Source of the DNA: Microseira wollei NIES-4236
Lineage (GTDB): Bacteria > Cyanobacteriota > Cyanobacteriia > Cyanobacteriales > Aerosakkonemataceae
Direction: 5' to 3'
Assembly (NCBI RefSeq): GCF_020521235.1
Contig: NZ_BLAY01000038.1
Coordinates: forward strand, 1-62,860
DNA length: 62,860 nucleotides
Below, one piece after another: positions 42,215-50,055 of the stretch. The notes beneath the pieces were generated by a model. The model had not been told where the DNA came from and did not search any database. It saw only the letters and a list, made by a program, of their open reading frames with translations. A program made the translations under genes and the position numbers. Numbering within the stretch: position 1 is the first letter of the stretch; each line of letters opens with the position of its first letter.

Positions 42215-43639
42215 ATGTGCGATCGCAAAAACCGAGGAATCCGAGTAGCGCCAGAGTACATCCTCAAAGTTAAGTCAGCTTTGGCGCGTAAAGGTTTGAC
42301 CCAAAAAGCCTTGGCGGAGGATGAAGAAGTTTTACTTGCTCGGTCTACTGTTTACAAATTTTTAAATGGTGAACCAGTTGACCGCGAAAACTTTATTAAA
42401 ATTAGCGATAGATTGGGTTTGGACTGGCAGAAGATTTTCTACGTATGTGAAGAATGCCAAGAGCTAATTGAAGACCAGAGACATCCGCAGACAAATCAGA
42501 TGGCTACATCGTCGTATCCAGAGGAGTTTAGAGCGTTAATTCAAGAGAAAATCCGCTCCTTTTGCGGTCGCAAATTTGTTTTTGACGCTTTTGAGCAATT
42601 TCTCAACAACCATCCCAATGGTTACTTTACAGTGGTGGGGGATGCGGGGATGGGGAAAAGCGCGATCGCGGCTAAGTATGTCTCTATTCACCAATCTCCT
42701 TGCTATTTTAATATTCTCGCGGAGCGGCGCAATCGTCCTGAATTATTCTTGGAAAGTATTCGTCAACAACTGATTAATCGCTATCAGTTAGAGAATGCAG
42801 AAAAGGCAGATTTACCGACTTTACTGGCTAAAGTTAGTCAAAAATTAACTGCTGGCGATCGCTTAGTAATTGTAATTGATGCTCTGGATGAAGTCGAACA
42901 GGAACAAGGGCCGCAAAATCTTTTATATTTACCAGAGACGCTACCCGAACGAGTTTATTTTCTGCTAACCCGACGCCCCTACAATTTGGAAAAAAAACGG
43001 TTGCGGGTGTCGGCTTCGGTGCAAGAATTGGATTTAACCGCCAGTCAGTATGTTGATTTGAGTCGGGAGGATGTTAAAGAGTATATTCGCTTATCGCTCA
43101 ATGGGGATACTGAGGATAAAGAAGCGCTGAAAAAGTGGATTCAAGACCGCAATCTTTCCGAGGAAGTCTTTGTAGAGCAGGTCGCAATTAAAAGTGAAAA
43201 TAATTTTATGTACCTGCGCTATGTTTTACCAGCTATTTCTCGCGGGTTCTACGACGATTTGGCGTTAAGACAATTGCCCGATGGTCTGCAAGACTATTAT
43301 CAAACCCATTGGGTGCGGATGGGAATGGATACTGCACCCAAGGAAATGATGGTCGTTATCTTGTTTATTTTGGTTGAGATTGGGACACCGATTCCCTGCG
43401 AGATGATTGCTGAAATTGCCCAATCAGATGAATTTGAAGTGCAAACAGTTTTGGCTCAGTGGTGTGAATATTTGAAACCGCAAAATCTAGATGAAGAAAT
43501 CTGTTACAGCATTTATCATGCTAGTTTTCTCGACTTTTTGAAGGCGAAACGGGAATTGAAAGCAACGCGGAAGTTATTTCAGCAGGTGAATCAAAGGATT
43601 GTTGAGTATTTTAGAAAGTTTAACAGTGTAATGATGTAA
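42215..43639 (+). CDS. STAND-like NTPase with N-terminal HTH
   Basis: 474 residues. Residues about 12-75 form a helix-turn-helix (EYILKVKSALARKGLTQKAL...LARSTVYKFLNGEPVDR...LGLDW), as in cyanobacterial vWA/NACHT-linked HTH modules. Then FCGRKFVFDAFEQFL, a P-loop FTVVGDAGMGKSAIAAKYVS and Walker B LVIVIDALDEVEQEQG precede a helical region ending SIYHASFLDFLKAKRELKA. Its stop codon TAA lies at the left edge of a repeat insertion, so the frame appears cut. The WD40 protein encoded from 43940 starts with the helical linker that normally continues such NTPases, suggesting one original protein. STAND NTPases act as signal-sensing switches, often in defence or cell death. Confidence 0.85.
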   Translation: MCDRKNRGIRVAPEYILKVKSALARKGLTQKALAEDEEVLLARSTVYKFLNGEPVDRENFIKISDRLGLDWQKIFYVCEECQELIEDQRHPQTNQMATSSYPEEFRALIQEKIRSFCGRKFVFDAFEQFLNNHPNGYFTVVGDAGMGKSAIAAKYVSIHQSPCYFNILAERRNRPELFLESIRQQLINRYQLENAEKADLPTLLAKVSQKLTAGDRLVIVIDALDEVEQEQGPQNLLYLPETLPERVYFLLTRRPYNLEKKRLRVSASVQELDLTASQYVDLSREDVKEYIRLSLNGDTEDKEALKKWIQDRNLSEEVFVEQVAIKSENNFMYLRYVLPAISRGFYDDLALRQLPDGLQDYYQTHWVRMGMDTAPKEMMVVILFILVEIGTPIPCEMIAEIAQSDEFEVQTVLAQWCEYLKPQNLDEEICYSIYHASFLDFLKAKRELKATRKLFQQVNQRIVEYFRKFNSVMM

Positions 43640-43756
43640 TACCAAATCCGGATGGATTACCCCCTTTATTTTATAGACCGCGCAGGCGGTCTTTGTTTGT
43701 ATAGCCGCGACTTTAGTCGTTCGGCATAAAGGGGGTGATGGAAGCGGATTTGGTAT
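43639..43756. mobile_element. MITE-like insertion containing two-hairpin copy A3
   Basis: Ends ATACCAAATCCG (43639-43650) and CGGATTTGGTAT (43745-43756) are perfect inverted repeats, followed inward by ACCCCCTTTAT and ATAAAGGGGGT. In the centre is the two-hairpin repeat: AGACCGCG-CAGGCGGTCT (43675-43692), TTGTTTGTATAGC, CGACTTTAGTCG (43708-43719). TA is present at both flanks. It lies exactly at the stop codon of the NTPase gene. Confidence 0.8.
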
Positions 43757-43780
43757 AAGAGGTGCCCAACCCCAACCCCG

Positions 43781-43894
43781 CCCGGAAATAAATTTCCGGG
43801 CTAATAGCAAAAGTCCATTAAAATGGACTCATATTCTTTATTGGCAGTCCTCTTGAGAGGACTTTAGCTATTAGACAGGGAATTTATTCCCTGT
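43781..43894. repeat. Four-palindrome repeat, copy B1
   Basis: Four short palindromes in a row: CCCGGAAATAAATTTCCGGG (43781), AGTCCATTAAAATGGACT (43812), AGTCCTCTTGAGAGGACT (43846), and ACAGGGAATTTATTCCCTGT (43875), with CTAATAGC and AGCTATTAG near the inner edges. Copy B2 at 54962-55074 has the same order in reverse with different stem sequences. Confidence 0.85.
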
Positions 43895-43939
43895 CGGGCT
43901 GACAACGAAGCTATTATATTTGTATAAGCCAGGGAGGAG

Positions 43940-45268
43940 ATGGTTGCATTGTCTGACAAATTCACCGCCCAAAAATCCTATTTTCAACGAGCTTATCTGG
44001 GAAGTTTTCCCTATAATTTGGTGCGATCGCGCAATTTAGCAGAGTATTACCAAATTCTGAACGATTTTAATTTCATTGCGGATAAGATTAACCATCCTGA
44101 GTTGGGAGTGCAAGCGCTGATTGATGATTACGATTTGATTGATAGTTCGGAATTATTAAATCATCCAGAATACAATTTAGAGAAAGTCAAAGCGCTGAAA
44201 TTGATTCAAGGAGCGCTGCGGTTATCGGCGCATATTTTAGCGGAGGATAAGGCGCAACTTGCAGGGCAATTATTAGGGCGATTGCTGTATTTTAAAATGC
44301 CGGAAATTGAAGCATTGTTGGAGGTGGCAAGGCAGAGTAAAACCACTGGATTGCGTTTATTGACACCTAGCTTAACTCCCCCTGGTGGGCGGTTACTTCG
44401 CACCTTCACAGGTCATAGCGGTTGGGTAAATGCAGTGGCGATCGCACCCGATGGGAAACTCGCTATTTCTGCGTCGTGGGATAACACGCTCAAAGTCTGG
44501 AATTTGGAAACGGGGAAGGAACTGTTTACCCTCAATGGTCATAACAACTCGGTAAATTCAGTGGCGATCGCCTCCGATGGCAAGCTGGCAATTTCTGGGT
44601 CTGATGATAACACGCTGAAAGTCTGGAATTTGGTAACGGGAAAGGAACTGTTTACGCTCAATGGTCATAGCGACTCGGTAATAGCAGTCGCGATCGCCTC
44701 CGATGGCAAGCTGGCAATTTCTGGGTCATTGGATAACACGCTGAAAGTCTGGAATTTGGCACAAGGAAAAGAACTTTTTACCCTCACTGGTCATAGTCAC
44801 TCGGTAATAGCAGTCGCGATCGCCTCCGATGGCAAGCTGGCAATTTCTGGGTCATTGGATAACACGCTGAAAGTCTGGAATTTGGTAACGGGAAAGGAAC
44901 TGTTTACGCTCAATGGTCATAGCGACTCGGTAATAGCAGTCGCGATCGCCTCCGATGGCAAGCTGGCAATTTCTGGGTCTGATGATAACACGCTGAAAGT
45001 CTGGAATTTGGCACAAGGAAAAGAACTTTTTACCCTCACTGGTCATAGTCACTCGGTAAGAGCAGTCGCGATCGCCTCCGATGGCAAGCTGGCAATTTCT
45101 GGGTCATGGGATAACACGCTGAAAGTGTGGAATTTGGCAACACGAGAAGTTATTGCCAGTTTCGTTGGCGAGAGTCCGATCTTCTGCTGTGCCGTTACGC
45201 CGGATGGTGTGACAATTGTGGCGGGAGAATATTTGGGACGAGTGCATTTTCTGCGACTGGAATGTTAG
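43940..45268 (+). CDS. WD40 beta-propeller protein with helical N-terminus
   Basis: 442 residues. Residues about 1-145 are a helical linker (FQRAYLGSFPYNLVRSRNLA, ALRLSAHILAEDKAQLAGQL, LTPSLTPPGG) of the kind that joins STAND NTPases to WD40 propellers. Then six typical WD40 repeats of 42 residues (GH...DGKLAISGSxDNTLKVWNL) and a seventh degenerate blade ending VHFLRLEC make one seven-bladed propeller. Repeats 2-6 are nearly identical in DNA, and repeats 3-4 and 5-6 form a 252-base direct duplication. It probably was the C-terminal half of the NTPase at 42215, separated by 300 bases of repeats. GGGAGGAG just before the ATG may now allow separate translation. Confidence 0.88.
   Translation: MVALSDKFTAQKSYFQRAYLGSFPYNLVRSRNLAEYYQILNDFNFIADKINHPELGVQALIDDYDLIDSSELLNHPEYNLEKVKALKLIQGALRLSAHILAEDKAQLAGQLLGRLLYFKMPEIEALLEVARQSKTTGLRLLTPSLTPPGGRLLRTFTGHSGWVNAVAIAPDGKLAISASWDNTLKVWNLETGKELFTLNGHNNSVNSVAIASDGKLAISGSDDNTLKVWNLVTGKELFTLNGHSDSVIAVAIASDGKLAISGSLDNTLKVWNLAQGKELFTLTGHSHSVIAVAIASDGKLAISGSLDNTLKVWNLVTGKELFTLNGHSDSVIAVAIASDGKLAISGSDDNTLKVWNLAQGKELFTLTGHSHSVRAVAIASDGKLAISGSWDNTLKVWNLATREVIASFVGESPIFCCAVTPDGVTIVAGEYLGRVHFLRLEC
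44651..45154 (+). repeat. 252-bp direct tandem duplication in WD40 gene
   Basis: 44651-44902 and 44903-45154 are nearly the same sequence, each made of two 126-bp WD40 units. The match at DNA level, including third codon positions, shows recent duplication or gene conversion. Confidence 0.9.
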
Positions 45269-45650
45269 GAAAGATTGAATGCGATTCGCGATTATGTCAA
45301 CTTTGGCTGATGAAAAGAACAGTAGGATAGATCGAAGCGATCGCATTTCCTGAATCGGGTGATGATATGCGATCGCCTGATAATCAAATTCCGTTGAATG
45401 TAGGGGCACGGCATCGATCAGATGGTGACGTTACCCGAAATATCCAACTTGCCGTGCCCCCAACACGCACAAACGCCAGGGAGAAATCTATCAATGCGTA
45501 AATCCTGACCATGTTATCGATACATTTTGGGGGCACGGCAATCAAAATATAGTCGCTTTTTGTCCGATGTTATTGACGCCGTGCCCCTACATTTCAAATT
45601 ATTTTTGCCAGTAACTTGGGCTAGGTGATGATGTGCAATTTCCGCTCAAA
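45269..45650. repeat. Gap with two GGGGCACGGC inverted-repeat elements
   Basis: No gene. Two stem elements: GGGGCACGGCA (45403) to GCCGTGCCCC (ending 45460), and GGGGGCACGGCA (45529) to GCCGTGCCCC (ending 45587). The loops between arms differ in sequence. The arms match those at 1-180 and 62411-62860. Confidence 0.8.
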
Positions 45651-46229
45651 TCAACTTTGGCTAATTCCCCGCCGAAATTCCCGCGCCGCCTCCACCCTAG
45701 AAGTCATCAGCAAACATCTCGATAGCAATTCAATGTCTAAATCTGGCAAAATTTCACTTTTAGAAACTCGCTCATAACTGTCACCCTGCATGCAGTAAAA
45801 AGCAAACCGTCCATCTTCCCAAAACCAAACTTCCGGCACACCCAGTGCCTTATAGCGATTTAGCTTCCTTTCATTACCGCTAGTGAAAACAACTTCGATG
45901 GAGAGATCTGGCGTTGTACCCCCCTCACCAAAAAAATAAGACTGATCGGCTTGTGCTGATGCAACGCCTTCTTTTTCTTGAGTAAAGCTACCTGTCGGTC
46001 TAAATTCGATGCCTTTATCAGCAAAGTAAACAAACAGCAAACCCGCAATCATACCGCTGAAGTATTCGTGGTCTTGAGAAACAGCCAAAATTTCTACCTC
46101 ACCCTCGTAGTAAAACAGTCTAATACCGGGAGACTCGGCAAACCCGGCTTCAATCAATTTGAAGTGTTCCCAGGTCACGCCTGAGTGGATGAATCGTCGA
46201 TCTGTTGGTTTATCTAGTGTTTGAGTCAT
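45651..46229 (-). CDS. Uma2-family (DUF820) nuclease-like protein, copy 1
   Basis: 192 residues. Uma2 signature: an early GVTWEHFKLIEAGF, IRLFYYEGEVEILAVSQDHE, PDLSIEVVF (catalytic D and E strand), KLNRYKALGVPEVWFWEDGR and RVEAAREFRRGI at the end. PD-(D/E)xK fold by family; real activity in cyanobacteria is unproven. A close paralogue lies at 48271, with long identical DNA stretches towards the 3' end. It stands opposite the two WD40 genes. Confidence 0.85.
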   Translation of the reverse strand: MTQTLDKPTDRRFIHSGVTWEHFKLIEAGFAESPGIRLFYYEGEVEILAVSQDHEYFSGMIAGLLFVYFADKGIEFRPTGSFTQEKEGVASAQADQSYFFGEGGTTPDLSIEVVFTSGNERKLNRYKALGVPEVWFWEDGRFAFYCMQGDSYERVSKSEILPDLDIELLSRCLLMTSRVEAAREFRRGISQS

Positions 46230-46376
46230 GGCGATGTTCTCCGGATTGGTTTACCGTTGCACCCAGTCGATAAAGCGACTATTGTAACAGGGGAAGCGGC
46301 GGGACAGTTGCATTTGCTCTAACTAGAATGTTAGCAACAGGATGGATAGTAAGTTTAAGTATGAACATAGTAGGAG

Positions 46377-47472
46377 ATGGTTGAATTGGCTGACAAATTC
46401 ATGGCAAAAAAATATTATTTTTATCGGGCTTATCTGGGCAGCTTTCCCTATAATCTGGTGCGGTCGGGTAATTTAGCTGAGTATTACCAAATTCTGACAG
46501 ATTTTGAATTTATAGCAGGCAAGATTAACCATCCTGACTTTGGGGTACAAGCGCTAATTGATGATTACGATTTGGTAGAAAATCCAGAATTATTAACTCA
46601 TCCAGAGTACAACTGGCAGAAAGTCAAGGCACTGAAATTAATTCAAGGGTCGCTGCGGTTATCCGCGCATATTTTAGCTGAAGATAAAACGCAACTAGCA
46701 GGGCAATTATTAGGGCGATTGTTGTCTACATACCCTGATCGGTCATAGTGACTGGGTATTTGCAGTTGCCGTTACCCCTGATGGTCAGCGGGTAATTTCT
46801 GGTTCCAGAGACAGGACGCTCAAAATCTGGGATTTGAATACCGGCAAGGAACTGCGTACCCTTGTCGGTCATGGTGAGTGGGTAAGTTCAGTCGCCGTTA
46901 CCCCCGACGGTCAGAAAGTAATTTCCGCTTCAGGGGACAGTACACTTAAAATCTGGGATTTGAACACCGGGATTGAACTGTATACTCTTACAGGTCATAG
47001 CTTTTCGGTGAATGCAATCGCTATCACCCTTGATGGCAAGCGAGTGATTTCCGGTTCATCTGATAATACTCTCACAATCTGGGATTTAGAAACTGGGGAA
47101 GAACTGTGTACCCTCACTGGTCATAGGAAATGGGTATTTGCAGTTGCCGTTACCCCTGATGGTCAGCGAGTGATTTCTGCTTCCAGAGACAATACGCTCA
47201 AAATCTGGGATTTGGATACTGGGGAGGAACTGTTTACCCTCACTGGTCATAACGACTGGGTATTTGCAGTTGCTGTCACCCCTGATGGTCAGCGAGTGAT
47301 TTCAACTTCAAAAGACAATACGCTCAAAATCTGGGACTTGGATAATGGGGAGGAAATAGTCAGTTTCACTGGGGATGGTTCGCTATCTTGCTGTGCCGTT
47401 GCACCAGATGGAGTGACAATTGTTGCCGGAGAAGCATCAGGAAGAGTGCATTTTCTGCGACTGGAATGTTAG
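46377..47472 (+). pseudogene. Second helical-linker/WD40 gene, internally deleted and frameshifted
   Basis: The first frame (46377-46748) repeats the linker of the 43940 protein (FYRAYLGSFPYNLVRSGNLA, SLRLSAHILAEDKTQLAGQL) and stops at TYPDRS. The WD40 part goes on in another frame from about 46737 (LIGHSDWVFAVAVTPDGQRV) through five more repeats to VHFLRLEC at 47472. Compared with copy 1, about 40 residues between GQLLGRLL and the first GH are missing, and the join is out of frame. The WD40 frame has an internal ATG at 46834, so a five- to six-blade fragment could still be made. AGGAG precedes the first ATG as in copy 1. Confidence 0.8.
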
Positions 47473-47619
47473 GAGGGATTGAATGCGATTCGCTATTAAG
47501 TCAACTTTGGTTGATTAAAAGAACAGTAGGATGGATTAAAGCGATCGCATTTCCTGAATCGGGTGATAATGTGCGATCGCTCTTAAATCAGCAAATAACT
47601 ATTAGACCCAAGCAGTCCT

Positions 47620-48213
47620 ATGTCCTATAGCCAATTTGAAACCCTAGAGCAGGCGATTGACTCGTTTGGCTTAACCGTAGCTGAGGCATCATTTTTCCCG
47701 GAGTTAACAGCGATCGCCCCATCAGACCTATTAACAACATTTTTGAAGCGGAGTCTCCCCATCGTCTCCGCAGCCAGTGAGAAAGCTCGCTCGGAAGGAA
47801 TTATTTATCCCGTACTCCTAGAAATTCGGGAACTCCTAGACGAAAAAGTATCCCTATTTTCAGGACGGGACTTCAATGTGGATGCCAGCGTAGGGCTAAA
47901 TGGAATTGTCGATTTCCTACTATGTCGCTCGCCGATTATCTCCGTACCCACCGCACCTGCGGTCGTGTTAGTTGAAGCCAAAAAAGCCGATATTGCCAGC
48001 GGCTATGGGCAATGTATCGCCGAAATGGTTGCCGCAATGCGATTTAATGCAAGGAAGGGACTGGAGCCAATTCCTATATATGGTTGTGTCAGTAATGGTT
48101 TGTTGTGGCGGTTTTTGAAATTGGAGGGGAATGAAGTGACTCTCGATCTAATAGATTATGGGTTGGAGCCTTTGGGAGCGCTACTCGCAAAATTAGTTTG
48201 GATGGTGAGTTGA
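47620..48213 (+). CDS. PD-(D/E)xK nuclease-like hypothetical protein
   Basis: 197 residues. Central motif: GLNGIVDFLLCRSP, VVLVEAKKADIASGYGQCIA, which gives D...ExK...Q, the usual catalytic order of PD-(D/E)xK nucleases. The N-terminal part (LTVAEASFFPELTAI, SEKARSEGIIYPVLLEI) is typical of a cyanobacterial family distantly like type I restriction R-subunit N-termini. Function not known. It lies between two defence-like modules on the plus strand, 147 bases after the WD40 pseudogene. Confidence 0.75.
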   Translation: MSYSQFETLEQAIDSFGLTVAEASFFPELTAIAPSDLLTTFLKRSLPIVSAASEKARSEGIIYPVLLEIRELLDEKVSLFSGRDFNVDASVGLNGIVDFLLCRSPIISVPTAPAVVLVEAKKADIASGYGQCIAEMVAAMRFNARKGLEPIPIYGCVSNGLLWRFLKLEGNEVTLDLIDYGLEPLGALLAKLVWMVS

Positions 48214-48270
48214 TGAGCGATCGGAAAACCCCGCTGCAATTTTTTTATATTGTGCGCGATCGCTATCTAC

Positions 48271-48846
48271 TCAACCACTAATTCCCCGGCGAAATTCCCG
48301 CGCCGCCTCCACTCTAGAAGTCATCAGCAAACATCTCGATAGCAACTCGATATCTAAATCTGGCAAAATTTCACTTTTAGAAACTCGCTCATAACTGTCA
48401 CCCTGCATGCAGTAAAAAGCAAACCGTCCATCTTCCCAAAACCAAACTTCTGGCACATCCAGTGCCTGATAGCGATTGAGCTTCTTTTCAATACCGCTAT
48501 TGAAAATAACTTCGATACAGAGATCTGGCGTTTTACCTCCCGATCCGAGAAAATAGGATTCATCAGCTTGTGCTGATACAACGCCTTCTCTTTCTTGGGT
48601 GAACCTACCTGTAGGTTTAAATTCGATGCCTTTATCAGCAAAGTAAGTACAAAGTAGAAGGCCAGTAAAACGGCTAATGGTTTCATGTTCTAAAGAAACA
48701 GCCAAAATTTCTACCTCACCCTCGTAGTAAAACAGTCTAATACCAGGCGAATCGGCAAACCCAGCTTCAATCAGTTTGAACTGTTCCCAGCTTACGCCTG
48801 AATGGATGAAACGTCGATCCGTTGATTTATCTAGAGTTTGAGTCAT
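48271..48846 (-). CDS. Uma2-family (DUF820) nuclease-like protein, copy 2
   Basis: 191 residues, near-identical to copy 1 at both ends and more different in the middle (LEHETISRFTGLLLCTYFAD; PDLCIEVIFNSGIEKK). Same catalytic-type motifs. The 3' ~170 bases are almost base-for-base the same as in copy 1, while the middle differs more, which looks like gene conversion. It is divergent from the second STAND NTPase with about 85 bases between starts. Confidence 0.85.
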   Translation of the reverse strand: MTQTLDKSTDRRFIHSGVSWEQFKLIEAGFADSPGIRLFYYEGEVEILAVSLEHETISRFTGLLLCTYFADKGIEFKPTGRFTQEREGVVSAQADESYFLGSGGKTPDLCIEVIFNSGIEKKLNRYQALDVPEVWFWEDGRFAFYCMQGDSYERVSKSEILPDLDIELLSRCLLMTSRVEAAREFRRGISG

Positions 48847-48929
48847 GGCGATGTTCTCTGGTTTGGTTTACAATTTTGGTGCAAGAAGTAAGTACTAAAA
48901 TTATTATCAACGTTTCCCTCTCATCCTGG

Positions 48930-49988
48930 ATGAATTCAAAACCTAGAACTCGAACCACGATCTCTCCTAGAGGTCATCCGCCAGAATTTGAACAAGTCAT
49001 TCGAGAAAAGAGCGCCAATTTTGTCGGTCGCGAGTTTGTTTTTGCGGCTATCAATGAGTTTTTGTCACGGCAGAATCGCGGCTATTTCACCCTCGTCGGC
49101 ACACCCGGTAGCGGCAAAAGTGCCATCCTTGCCAAATATGTTACCGAACATCCCGATGTTGTCTATTACAATGCCCAAATTGAGGGCAAAAATCAAGTTG
49201 ACCAATTTCTGATCGCTCTCTGCAACCAATTAATCAACGATTACTCCCTTGGTTACACATCTCTCCCCGATAACGTCACAGATGGTAGTTGGTTTCTGTC
49301 TCTTTTACTGCAAAAGATCGGCGAACAACTCGAACCCAATCAACGGTTTATGATTGCGATTGATGCGCTAGATGCAATTGATCTACGCAGTCAAACTCCT
49401 GGTTCAAATTTGTTCTATCTGCCCCGTTATCTGCCCAATCGCATTTATTTTATCCTCAGTCGCCGACCTTTTTTGCGAGAGAAATCTGGTTTGTTAATTG
49501 AAACGCCGTCTCAATTTTTTGATTTGGACGCATTCCCAAATGAAAATAGAGAAGATGTGCAAAAATATATCGATAATAACTTCAAGCTGTTGGGGCAAGA
49601 ATTGCTTGAAAATATTGCAGGTTTATGCGAGAATAATTTTATGTATTTGAAGAGCGTGGGGGATGCGATCGCTTCCCCATTAAATCAACTTCCAGAAACC
49701 TTAGAAGCATACTATCAACAACATTGGCATAAAATGAAAGGTGAGGAATTATCTGCTGTTGAATTAGGCGTGCTTCAGACACTAATCGCCATTCCATCAA
49801 TGGAAAAAGACGGAATATCGGCACAATTAATTGCCGAAACAATTGATGAAGATGAATATGAAATCGAAGCAGTTTTAGAAAAGTGGTATGAGTTCTTAGT
49901 TAAAACAGAAATAGATGGAGAAGTTTGTTACAGCATCTATCATTCCAGCTTTCGCGACTGGTTGAGTCAGCAAATAAATACAGATTAA
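48930..49988 (+). CDS. STAND-like NTPase, second copy, lacking WD40 part
   Basis: 352 residues from the ATG at 48930; the frame is open further upstream but overlaps the Uma2 start. It has SANFVGREFVFAAINEF, P-loop FTLVGTPGSGKSAILAKYVT, Walker B RFMIAIDALDAIDLR, then a helical region and SIYHSSFRDWLSQQ near the end, where the protein stops. It lacks the HTH of copy 1. The order NTPase/linker/WD40 is lost: its likely WD40 partner (46377) lies upstream. A dispersed GGTGCGTTA...TAACGCACC repeat follows the stop codon directly. Confidence 0.85.
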   Translation: MNSKPRTRTTISPRGHPPEFEQVIREKSANFVGREFVFAAINEFLSRQNRGYFTLVGTPGSGKSAILAKYVTEHPDVVYYNAQIEGKNQVDQFLIALCNQLINDYSLGYTSLPDNVTDGSWFLSLLLQKIGEQLEPNQRFMIAIDALDAIDLRSQTPGSNLFYLPRYLPNRIYFILSRRPFLREKSGLLIETPSQFFDLDAFPNENREDVQKYIDNNFKLLGQELLENIAGLCENNFMYLKSVGDAIASPLNQLPETLEAYYQQHWHKMKGEELSAVELGVLQTLIAIPSMEKDGISAQLIAETIDEDEYEIEAVLEKWYEFLVKTEIDGEVCYSIYHSSFRDWLSQQINTD

Positions 49989-49997
49989 CTGCTGTAG

Positions 49998-50024
49998 GGT
50001 GCGTTAGCGACAGCGTAACGCACC
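49998..50024. repeat. GGTGCGTTA/TAACGCACC hairpin
   Basis: Arms 49998-50006 and 50016-50024 pair perfectly, and a related GCTAACGCACCC piece lies at 52127-52137 upstream of the SBBP gene. This type of palindrome is common in cyanobacterial intergenic DNA. It may serve as the end of transcription for the NTPase. Confidence 0.7.
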
Positions 50025-50055
50025 ATCGCACCCTATTTGTTCGCACCTCGCACGT

